NCBI GenBank assembly: GCA_050260355.1 | Contig: JBLNBZ010000012.1 | Location: 1 to 36,733 of the forward strand | DNA: 36,733 bases | Source: CADEFX01 sp050260355 | GTDB taxonomy: Bacteria; Pseudomonadota; Alphaproteobacteria; Rhizobiales; Hyphomicrobiaceae | Reading direction: 5' to 3' | In this document: positions 8,171 through 15,671 of the stretch, piece after piece | How positions within the stretch are numbered: the stretch's first letter is position 1 | How the letters are laid out: each line of letters begins with the position of its first letter | Made by a program: the position numbers and the translations under genes | The notes under the pieces: model-generated | Told to the model about the DNA's origin: nothing | Seen by the model: the letters and a program-made list of their open reading frames with translations, nothing else | Databases searched by the model: none

Positions 8171-9307
8171 TCAGTCGAGCGTGCGCAGAAGCTCCGCAAA
8201 CAATCGGCAGCGCGGCACGAGCGACGATATCAGCAGATGCTCCTCGAACGTGTGCGCACCTGCGCCATCGACGCCCAGGCCGTCGAGCGTCGCACACCCG
8301 AGCGCGCCGGTGAAGTTGCCATCGCTGCCGCCGCCGAACGAGCCGTGCCTGAGCTCGAAGCCGATCTCGGCTGCAAGGATGCGGGCCTTCTCATAGAGCT
8401 CCATGGTCGCCTTGTGCGGCCGCCACAGCGGGCGCACGGGCCCGGGCTCCACGACAATGCGCACGCCGTCCGCCTCGCCCGCAAGCGCAAGCATCCGTTC
8501 GCGAACCTCGTCGAAAATCGCCTCGTTCGGCGCCACCGTCAGCACCTCGGCGCGACACTCGATGGGCATGACGTTGACGAAGGTGCCGCCGTGCACCTTG
8601 CCGACGCTGAAGGTCATGCCGCGCTCGAAATCGGTCATGCCCTCGATGCGCTCGATGATGCGCGCCATGGCGCGAATGGCACTGCGCCCTTGCCGGTTGT
8701 TGGCTCCTGCATGCGCCGGCCGGCCGTGCGCGGTGACCCAGAACCTCTGAAACGCGAAGCGGCCGGTGACGATCACGCCCTCCTTGCAGGGCTCGGTGAC
8801 AAGCACGTACTTGTGGCGCCGGGCCTCCGCCTCGATATGCGCGCGCGAGCTCGGGCTGCCCACCTCCTCATCCGGAATGAACATGAACGTGACCGGCAGC
8901 TTCGCCCGGCCGCCGGCGGCCTCGAGGACGCGCAACGCGTGAATGGCGATCCGGCACCCGCCCTTCATGTCATAGATGCCGGGACCATAGTAGCGATCAC
9001 CGTCGCGCCGCAGGGGCAGTCTACTTTCGAGCGTGCCCACCAGATGGACCGTGTCCAGATGCGACAGAATGAGGATTCCCGGACCTGTCGCCGCATCGCT
9101 ACCGGGAAGGCGCGCAATTAGAATGTCGGCGAATCCATCGCTTCCGGTGATTCGCTCGATGCGAGCGGCGAGCGCGGACATCTCATGCTGTGCCAGATCC
9201 ATCATGCGGTTGACGCCCTGCACGTGCAATGTCGGACTTTCGACACGCACCCACGGCAGAATGCCTTCGAGGAGCTCTTCCGCATTGAACTGACTGATCG
9301 GCAACAC
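8171..9307 (-). CDS. M20 family metallopeptidase (glutamate carboxypeptidase-like)
   Basis: A 378-residue zinc hydrolase of the M20/ArgE-DapE-CPG2 superfamily. Metal and catalytic residues are in place: SHLDTVH (His83, Asp85), GPGIYDMKGG (bridging Asp113), PDEEVGS (Glu147/148), VTEP (about 170-173) and a late HTFEEH supplying the last His. The dimerisation domain insert (GRFAFQRFWVTAHGRPAHAG onward) is present, as is the HAGAN loop. It hydrolyses a peptide or N-acyl amino acid, with CPG2-like members cleaving C-terminal Glu; the exact substrate cannot be read from sequence. No signal peptide is seen, so it is probably cytosolic. It is divergent from the O-antigen ligase-like gene across a 107-base gap. 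Confidence 0.87.
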   Translation of the reverse strand: MLPISQFNAEELLEGILPWVRVESPTLHVQGVNRMMDLAQHEMSALAARIERITGSDGFADILIARLPGSDAATGPGILILSHLDTVHLVGTLESRLPLRRDGDRYYGPGIYDMKGGCRIAIHALRVLEAAGGRAKLPVTFMFIPDEEVGSPSSRAHIEAEARRHKYVLVTEPCKEGVIVTGRFAFQRFWVTAHGRPAHAGANNRQGRSAIRAMARIIERIEGMTDFERGMTFSVGKVHGGTFVNVMPIECRAEVLTVAPNEAIFDEVRERMLALAGEADGVRIVVEPGPVRPLWRPHKATMELYEKARILAAEIGFELRHGSFGGGSDGNFTGALGCATLDGLGVDGAGAHTFEEHLLISSLVPRCRLFAELLRTLD

Positions 9308-9340
9308 TGCGCGTTTTCCCCACGGACCTGTGGACGGCTT

Positions 9341-9369
9341 TTGACCACGGATTGCGCGAGCTATAGGGT
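9341..9369 (+). promoter_or_regulatory. possible promoter of the ligase-like gene
   Basis: TTGACC (9341-9346) and TAGGGT (9364-9369) are 17 bases apart, in the divergent gap and 45 bases before the ATG at 9415. The -10 is poor; a better TATAGG (9362-9367) would leave only a 15-base spacer. Weak prediction. Confidence 0.25.
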
Positions 9370-9414
9370 GCCGAGCCGTTCCGGATCGCCGCCCGGCAAC
9401 CCATCATCCAACAA

Positions 9415-10752
9415 ATGGAGCCTGTGATCCACGTGCACGACGCCGCAACCTCGATGCACGGTCGGCGACGGTGGAACGAGCTTGCGCTTGGAGCCGTCCT
9501 CACCTTTGTCGCTGCCGCGGCCTTCCTGTTTGGCCCGCGCGGGGCTCCCGTCGAGATCGTCCTGCTGGCCCTGGCCCCCGTGGCAGCGCTGGCCATGGAA
9601 GGATCGCTCGATGCTGCGCTCCGTCCCACGCCCCTGCTGCTCGCCTGTCTCCTGTTCGGCTGCTACATCGCCATCAACGCCTCGTGGTCGGTGGACCTCG
9701 CCGAGGCCTACGGCAAGGTGCTGTTCTTCTTTGTCATGATTGCCACCGTGCACATGGCGTTGCTCGGCCTGCCCAGGCTCAGCGATGTCATGCTGCACAC
9801 CATCGAGCGTGCGGCTCTCGCCGGGGTTCTCACCGGTGCCGCCTTCCTGGCGATCGAGGTGCTGACGGAGCAGGGGATCAAACGGCTGTTCTTCTCGCTG
9901 GTCCCGCTGGCCCGCCCCGACCCGAAGCACATCCAGGTCCTCGACGGGTGGGTCACGCAGATCAACGCCTACATGCTCAACCGCAACATGGCGGCCTTGA
10001 GCCTGGCACTGTGGCCGGCGCTGCTCATCGTGCGGACCCTGCTCGGTCCACGCCGCGGACTGCTGCTGGGCGCGGGCCTGTTTGCGATCTCAGCCGTCGC
10101 CATTTTCAAATCGGAGCACGAGACGTCCATGATCGCGCTCGTGTTTGCGACCGCCACCTTCATCGGCATGAGCCTCCTCGCGCCGTTGATGCGAAGGCTC
10201 GTCGTCATCGGTTGGATCGTGGCCACGCTCCTCGTCGTGCCGATCGCCCTCCTGGCCTACGTGCAGCAGCTTCACTTCGCCCACTGGATCCCCGAGACCG
10301 GCCGCAACCGCATCATCCTGTGGGGCTACACCGCCGGCGTGATCAGCAAGGCGCCGATCCTCGGGACCGGGGTCGCCTCGACGAAGGAGCTCGACGAGGA
10401 GAGAGCGGCCAAGGCCGCCAGGCCCGCCGGCTACACCTATCCCCTGCGCACCGGGCGGCATTCACACAACGTGTACATGCAGACATGGTACGAGCTCGGC
10501 GCGGTGGGCGCACTCCTGCTGTGCGGGATCGGACTCCTCGGCATCCGGCTCTTGTCGACCTTTCCCGACAGCGGGCAGCCCTTCGCCTTTGCGAGCTTCG
10601 TCAGCGCCGTCATGATCGGCGCCTTCAGTTGGGGCATGTGGCAGGTCTGGTTCATGGCCTCGTTCGGCATCTGGGCGATCCTGGTGGCCCTGGCGTACGA
10701 AGGCGAGCGCCGCAGCGCCCGCGCATCGGCGCCGGACCTGTCGGCCTCATGA
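9415..10752 (+). CDS. O-antigen ligase/polymerase-family membrane protein
   Basis: A 445-residue polytopic inner-membrane protein with roughly ten to twelve hydrophobic segments. It fits the Wzy_C/WaaL family that joins O-antigen or other polysaccharide units to lipid A-core or to each other. The best marker is the large periplasmic loop ending in RHSHNVYMQTWYELGAVGALLL (from about residue 347), matching the family HN-x-hydrophobic-W/L-E-x-G pattern. GRNRIILWGYTAGVISKAPILGTG just before it is the other conserved stretch, with the Arg typical of these enzymes. No glycosyltransferase genes flank it, so the substrate polymer is unknown. The start ATG follows the proposed promoter; an in-frame downstream ATG at residue 14 is possible. 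It converges on the CHAD gene with only two bases between the stops. Confidence 0.85.
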   Translation: MEPVIHVHDAATSMHGRRRWNELALGAVLTFVAAAAFLFGPRGAPVEIVLLALAPVAALAMEGSLDAALRPTPLLLACLLFGCYIAINASWSVDLAEAYGKVLFFFVMIATVHMALLGLPRLSDVMLHTIERAALAGVLTGAAFLAIEVLTEQGIKRLFFSLVPLARPDPKHIQVLDGWVTQINAYMLNRNMAALSLALWPALLIVRTLLGPRRGLLLGAGLFAISAVAIFKSEHETSMIALVFATATFIGMSLLAPLMRRLVVIGWIVATLLVVPIALLAYVQQLHFAHWIPETGRNRIILWGYTAGVISKAPILGTGVASTKELDEERAAKAARPAGYTYPLRTGRHSHNVYMQTWYELGAVGALLLCGIGLLGIRLLSTFPDSGQPFAFASFVSAVMIGAFSWGMWQVWFMASFGIWAILVALAYEGERRSARASAPDLSAS

Positions 10753-10754
10753 GG

Positions 10755-11735
10755 TCATAGTGCCGGCGATCGTTTCTCCGCGCTTACGGGCGCGGGCGCA
10801 TCGGCACGCCCGTCGGCCTTTTTCGCGACCTCTTCGAGACGGTCGAGCTCTTGTGCGGCAGCCCAACAGGACGCGACTTGCCGGGCAAAGCGTCCCGCGC
10901 CGTCCGCGAACAGGCGCTTCACCCTGGGCATCGCCTGGAGCCTCAGCTCCCGCTGGTGGGCACGGCATGCGCGCTCCAGCATCTCGACGTCGTGCTCAGG
11001 GATGCTCCCGCCACGCTGCGCCGCGATGAACTCCGCCAGGATCGCATAGTCGTGCTCCTCTCCCAAGAGTTGAGCCACCTCGCGAGCCGCGGTCGCGCGC
11101 GCCTTGCACATCTCGGGCCACGCGCGCGACAACAGCAGCATCTGCCGCCAATGCTGCTGCACGGCCTTGCGCACGTCGTGAAAAGCCTCCTCGTCAGCCT
11201 CCGCGGCGGCGCGCGCCAGCGCGCGCTTGCCGGCGCGATAGCTCTTGCGCAAGCCTTCCTCGAGCGGAGCGAACCCTTCCGGCTCAACTTTCAGCCGGGC
11301 AAACCGTTTCTTGGCGGCTGCGAGCGCGGCTCTGGCCCGGCGCATGTCGGCCGCTGTCGATCCGTTGGGCCGATCAGCGCCGTTCCCGTCGAGCATCGCC
11401 CGCAATCGCGGGATCGATGCCCTGTCGTTGCCGGCAAGGCTGGTCTCCAGCTTCGCCAGAGTTTGCCGCAGGACGTCCATATCGCGCGCTGCCGACAGCA
11501 TGCGGCCCGCATCGCGCAGCTGCTCGTTCTCGCGACGATAGACCTTGTCGTCGAGCCCCGGCCTCACCAGACGCAACAACGCCCGCAGCCGCTTCAGGCT
11601 CTTGCGCACCTCGTGCACCGCGACGGCAGGATCGGAAGCGCTCTTGAGCCGGGTTTCGGCCAGCTCGAGCTGCGATAGGCCGATGCGCCGCACCCCTCGG
11701 GTGAGGGACTCGTCCAGTTTGAACCGGTAAGCCAT
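10755..11735 (-). CDS. CHAD domain protein
   Basis: A 326-residue, mostly helical, Arg/Lys-rich protein with the CHAD (conserved histidine alpha-helical) fold, a domain known to bind inorganic polyphosphate. Two copies of the diagnostic basic helix are visible: HEVRKSLKRLRALLRL (from His41) in the first half and FHDVRKAVQQHWRQML (about 180-195) in the second, as expected for the two-fold pseudo-symmetric domain. No CYTH triphosphatase domain is attached. A role in polyphosphate granules or phosphate storage is inferred from the family. The ATG at 11735 is preceded by CAGGAT at a good distance. Its upstream region carries a perfect inverted repeat between candidate -35 and -10 elements. Confidence 0.88.
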   Translation of the reverse strand: MAYRFKLDESLTRGVRRIGLSQLELAETRLKSASDPAVAVHEVRKSLKRLRALLRLVRPGLDDKVYRRENEQLRDAGRMLSAARDMDVLRQTLAKLETSLAGNDRASIPRLRAMLDGNGADRPNGSTAADMRRARAALAAAKKRFARLKVEPEGFAPLEEGLRKSYRAGKRALARAAAEADEEAFHDVRKAVQQHWRQMLLLSRAWPEMCKARATAAREVAQLLGEEHDYAILAEFIAAQRGGSIPEHDVEMLERACRAHQRELRLQAMPRVKRLFADGAGRFARQVASCWAAAQELDRLEEVAKKADGRADAPAPVSAEKRSPAL

Positions 11736-11760
11736 CGGATCCTGTGCCGCGCAGTACGCG

Positions 11761-11789
11761 GTTAAATCTGTGACATCGAACTGTCACAA
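11761..11789 (-). promoter_or_regulatory. candidate CHAD-gene promoter with 7+7 operator
   Basis: Read on the minus strand, TTGTGA (11784-11789) and TTTAAC (11761-11766) are 17 bases apart and about 30 bases ahead of the CHAD ATG. Between and overlapping them, TGTGACA (11769-11775) and TGTCACA (11782-11788) form a perfect inverted repeat with a six-base centre, which looks like the binding site of a dimeric regulator. The regulator is unknown. Confidence 0.45.
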
Positions 11790-11839
11790 ACAAGCGACCG
11801 CGCCTGTCGTTCCCGCATGCCGCCGGAAACCCAGTCGAG

Positions 11840-12457
11840 TCAGCGGGTTCTGAGGCCCTCGGCCCAGTCGAGCCACTGCTTCACGCGACCCTCGGGGTCG
11901 GCGTGGGTGAAAAAATCCGTGATCACCGCAACGCAATCGGCGCCCGCGGCCATGACCCCTGGGGCGCGCTCCGGCGTGATACCGCCGATGGCGCACAGCG
12001 GAAGCGAGCCGATGCGCTTCTTCCATTCGCCAATGCGCTCCAGCCCTTGCGGAGCGTACTTCATGACCTTGAGCTTGGTCTCGTAAATGGGTCCGAGCGC
12101 GACGTAGTCCGGCTCCGCCTCGAGCGCCAGCTCCAGCTCCTCGACATTGTGCGTGGAGATGCCGAGCTTCAAACCGGCCGCCTTGATGGTGGGGACATCC
12201 GCCGCGGCAAGGTCCTCCTGGCCGAGGTGGATGTAATCGGCGCCCAGCGCGATCGCCTCCCGCCAATAGTCGTTCACGATCAGTTGGCAGTCGTGCTTGA
12301 TGCAGATCTCCAGCGACTCGAGGATCTGGCGGCGCACCTCAGCTTCCGCGGCATCCTTGAGCCGAAGCTGGATGGTCCTCACGCCGAGCGGCACAAGACG
12401 CGTCAGCCAGGCCACGTCGGGCACGATCGGATAGAACGGATCGAGGCCAGCGGGCAT
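11840..12457 (-). CDS. thiE: thiamine phosphate synthase
   Basis: Couples hydroxymethylpyrimidine diphosphate with thiazole phosphate to give thiamine phosphate; a cytosolic TIM barrel. The 205-residue protein shows TIQLRLKDA near residue 28 in the place of the usual QLR-K motif, LIVNDYWREAIALGADYIHLGQEDL (about 59-83), GISTHNVEEL, the YVALGPIYETKLK loop, and AIGGITPERAPGVMAAGADCVAVITD at the phosphate-binding end. Length and motifs fit ThiE. It follows thiG by 12 bases, so thiS-thiG-thiE should be one transcript. The start ATG at 12457 is the only good one. Confidence 0.93.
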   Translation of the reverse strand: MPAGLDPFYPIVPDVAWLTRLVPLGVRTIQLRLKDAAEAEVRRQILESLEICIKHDCQLIVNDYWREAIALGADYIHLGQEDLAAADVPTIKAAGLKLGISTHNVEELELALEAEPDYVALGPIYETKLKVMKYAPQGLERIGEWKKRIGSLPLCAIGGITPERAPGVMAAGADCVAVITDFFTHADPEGRVKQWLDWAEGLRTR

Positions 12458-12469
12458 CGGCGTATGCCT

Positions 12470-13261
12470 TCAGTCCTTGCCGCCGAGGGAGAAGAACGGC
12501 GTTCCTGCAACGGGGGTGGAGGGGGCAGCCATGTCGCGCATTTCCATGAGGCCCGCCGCATAGGCCGTGCGCCCCGCCTCGATGGCGGCGGCGAACGCCC
12601 GCGCCATGGCCACGGGATCGCGCGCCTTGGCCACCGCCGTATTCAGCAGCACGGCATCGAAGCCCATCTCCATGGCCTGGGCAGCGTGGCTCGGCGCACC
12701 GATGCCTGCGTCGATGACGAGCGGCGTATCGGGAAAGTAGTTGCGCATCGTCTGCAGCGCGTACGGATTGGCGAGGCCCCGGCCCGTGCCGATCGGCGCG
12801 CCCCATGGCATCAGCACCTCGCACCCGGCGGAAATCAGCCGCTCGGCAGCGCCCAGGTCTTCCGTCGTGTAGGGAAACACCTTGAACCCGTCGCGGACGA
12901 GCGCCGTTGCCGCCTCGACCAAGCCGAACAGATCGGGCTGGAGCGTATCGTCGTTGGCGATGACCTCGAGCTTGACCCAGTCCGTGCCGAACAGCTCGCG
13001 CGCCATCTGCGCCGTCGTGATCGCCTCCTTGGGGGTGTGACAGCCGGCCGTGTTTGGCAGCAACCTGGCCCCGGTGGACTTGATGAGCTCCCAGAAGCGC
13101 TGACCGCCCCGCTCGCGCGCGGTCTCGCGCCGCAGCGCCACCGTGATGACCTCGGCTCCGGAGGCCTTGACGGCGTCCGCGAGGATCTGCGGCGACGGAT
13201 ACTGCGCGGTCCCCAGCAGAAGCCGGGAGCCGAGCTCGGTACCGTACACGGTCAAAGGCAT
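12470..13261 (-). CDS. thiG: thiazole synthase
   Basis: Forms the thiazole phosphate carboxylate ring of thiamine from deoxyxylulose phosphate, dehydroglycine and the ThiS thiocarboxylate. The 263-residue TIM barrel has the Schiff-base Lys in DWVKLEVIAND (Lys97). It also shows LLPNTAGCHTPKEA, the MPWGAPIGTGRGLANP phosphate loop and VIDAGIGAPSHAAQAMEMGFDAVLLNTAVA, all typical. The ATG at 13261 is chosen because GAAGGG sits eight or so bases before it and family members start near this point. ATGs at 13291 and 13300 in the same frame would add 10-13 residues. It lies between thiS and thiE; the thiF-type activating enzyme is not in the window. Confidence 0.95.
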   Translation of the reverse strand: MPLTVYGTELGSRLLLGTAQYPSPQILADAVKASGAEVITVALRRETARERGGQRFWELIKSTGARLLPNTAGCHTPKEAITTAQMARELFGTDWVKLEVIANDDTLQPDLFGLVEAATALVRDGFKVFPYTTEDLGAAERLISAGCEVLMPWGAPIGTGRGLANPYALQTMRNYFPDTPLVIDAGIGAPSHAAQAMEMGFDAVLLNTAVAKARDPVAMARAFAAAIEAGRTAYAAGLMEMRDMAAPSTPVAGTPFFSLGGKD

Positions 13262-13304
13262 CGCTCTGCCCTTCGGGCGATTCTGGTTCATGGCGAACAT
13301 CTTG

Positions 13305-13532
13305 CTATCCACCCTGGCGCGGGGCGACGATCTCGATGCTGTCGCCTGCGCGAAGCTCTGTGCTGGCCCTCGCCCGCTCGGGCACGAAGTCGCCGTTGCG
13401 CGCCGTGGCGACGCGAGCATCGGCATAGCCGAGCTCGACGATGAGATCGGCCAGCGTCCGGGCGCGAACCCGCTGGGGCTCGCCATTGACGCGCACGCTC
13501 ACGCCCTCAGTTGCGGTTGTGGTTCCTGCCAT
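13305..13532 (-). CDS. thiS: sulfur carrier protein ThiS
   Basis: A 75-residue beta-grasp sulfur carrier. The C-terminus ends VAPRQGG, the Gly-Gly tail that is adenylated and thiocarboxylated to carry sulfur for the thiazole ring. The N-terminal strand SVRVNGEPQRVRARTLADLIVELGY and the central VATARNGDFVPERAR match ThiS (the family pattern is VAVARNGEFVPR). The ATG at 13532 was chosen over the one nine codons upstream because it fits family length. It is first in thiS-thiG-thiE. The 223-base divergent gap upstream shows no TPP-riboswitch core on this strand. Confidence 0.9.
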   Translation of the reverse strand: MAGTTTATEGVSVRVNGEPQRVRARTLADLIVELGYADARVATARNGDFVPERARASTELRAGDSIEIVAPRQGG

Positions 13533-13755
13533 GTCCGAGATCGGTTCGACTGCCAGCATCTACGGGCAATGTAAGCAATTTTTGGCCCCCGACAAAGCCT
13601 CAAGCAGGAAGGCCCGGAAACCCGGAGCGTCCGAGGCGAACGAAAGTTGCACCTTCACGCCTCGACAGCGTCCGGCCGGCGATGCCGCGCCCACCCGATT
13701 GCCACGCTCGACCCTCTGACCGATGATGCAAGTCGGCATGGTCAGGGACGGCAGT

Positions 13756-14523
<768 letters not shown>

Positions 14524-14536
14524 ACCCTGTGCAGGC

Positions 14537-15304
14537 ATGGCGATGGACCTCTTCAATCTCGACGGACGCATAGCCTTGGTGACGGGCTCGACGTCCGGCA
14601 TCGGCTCAGCGCTGGCGCGCGGGCTGGCCTCGGCTGGCGCACGTGTCGTTCTCAACTGCAACAATGCGCAGGAGCTGAGCCAGGCGGCGGCTGCATGGTC
14701 CGCCGAAGGGCTCACGGCGCACACCGCCCTCTTCGACGTTGCCGAGAGCGCGGATGTCGATGCGGCGATCGCGCGCGTGGAGCGCGAGCTCGGTCCGATC
14801 GAGATCCTCGTCAACAACGCGGGCATTCAGCGGCGCATGCCGCTCGAGGACTTCACCGACGAGGCCTGGGACGATCTCGTGCGCATCAACCTCAGCGGCG
14901 TGTTCCATGTCGCGCGTGCCGTTGCGCGGCACATGATCCAGCGCCGGCGCGGCTCCATCATCAACATCTGCTCCATCAACAGCGAGCAGGCACGCCCGGC
15001 CATCGCTCCCTATACGGCCACCAAGGGTGCGGTGAAGATGCTGACCAAGGGCATGGCCGTCGACTGGGGCAAGTACGGCATCCGCGTCAACGGCATCGGC
15101 CCGGGGTATTTCGAGACGCCGCTGACGCGCCATCTCGTTGCCGATGAAGCGTTCACGGCATGGGTCAAGGGGCGCGTCCCGCTCGGACGATGGGGCAAGG
15201 TGGACGAGCTCGTGGGCGCCGCCGTGTTCCTGGCGTCGGACGCAGCCAGCTTCGTCACCGGACACATTCTTTACGTCGACGGCGGCGTGACCGCCGGCTT
15301 GTAG
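14537..15304 (+). CDS. SDR family oxidoreductase (gluconate 5-dehydrogenase-like), copy 2
   Basis: A 255-residue classical SDR, the tandem paralog of the gene before it. It has TGSTSGIG near residue 16, NNAGIQRRMPLEDFTD, NICSINSE, YTATK and GPGYFETPLT. The middle and C-terminal halves are nearly identical to copy 1, while about residues 40-75 and the substrate loop (ETPLTRHLVADEAFTAW versus KTELNRPLYTDEQFSSW) differ, as expected for a duplicate with altered specificity. The start is ATG 14537 (a second ATG at 14543); the ribosome-binding site is weak, so translation may be coupled to copy 1. Both are probably cytosolic dehydrogenases in the same sugar or polyol route. Confidence 0.85.
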   Translation: MAMDLFNLDGRIALVTGSTSGIGSALARGLASAGARVVLNCNNAQELSQAAAAWSAEGLTAHTALFDVAESADVDAAIARVERELGPIEILVNNAGIQRRMPLEDFTDEAWDDLVRINLSGVFHVARAVARHMIQRRRGSIINICSINSEQARPAIAPYTATKGAVKMLTKGMAVDWGKYGIRVNGIGPGYFETPLTRHLVADEAFTAWVKGRVPLGRWGKVDELVGAAVFLASDAASFVTGHILYVDGGVTAGL

Positions 15305-15351
15305 ATGCCGTCGAAACCGGGCAGGCCCCGCACCACGGGCCATGCCCAGAA

Positions 15352-15380
15352 TTGAACATAGTTCAGACGTAGATTATGTT
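15352..15380 (+). promoter_or_regulatory. candidate sigma-70-type promoter
   Basis: TTGAAC (15352-15357) and TATGTT (15375-15380) are exactly 17 bases apart in a locally AT-richer stretch after the second SDR gene. It could drive the small frame at 15412 or the Aas fusion at 15672. Moderate match only. Confidence 0.4.
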
Positions 15381-15411
15381 TCGCTGGCGTTGATTTCAGA
15401 CGGTGAGCGCT

Positions 15412-15600
15412 ATGTGGAGCCGCGTCGTGGATCTGTTGCTCGGAGCGGCGGCGCGCGCGGCCAGGATTGTGGCCGACGAGGAGGCCATGCTGGTGCTCAC
15501 GCCGCGCTTCGGCGGGCCATCGTGCCCCATCCGACACCCGGTCCCGCCGGCGCCGGCTCACCCCCTGCCGAGGCCAATCCTTAACCGGATTGTCCGATAG
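15412..15600 (+). CDS. possible small hypothetical protein
   Basis: A 62-codon frame (MWSRVVDLLLGAAARAARIV... ending LNRIVR) begins about 30 bases after the candidate promoter and ends 71 bases before the next gene. The first 22 residues could be an amphipathic or weakly hydrophobic helix; the rest is Pro-rich (PVPPAPAHPLPRP). A GTG three codons upstream is an alternative start. I recognise no family, and the frame could be chance in GC-rich DNA. It is listed because otherwise 15305-15671 is a 367-base gap with no gene. Confidence 0.25.
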   Translation: MWSRVVDLLLGAAARAARIVADEEAMLVLTPRFGGPSCPIRHPVPPAPAHPLPRPILNRIVR

Positions 15601-15671
15601 CTTCGGATCGGCTCCACGCCCTCGGCTCATCAAAAACCGGAATTGCAGCTACCAACGTAAAGGCCAAGGCA

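Noticed and set aside
11761..11790. PhoB box ahead of the CHAD gene
   Set aside because: PhoB boxes are direct repeats about 11 bases apart; here the sevenmers are inverted and 13 bases apart.
13533..13755. TPP riboswitch ahead of thiS
   Set aside because: No CTGAGA or GAACCTGAT-type core is visible on the minus strand in this gap.
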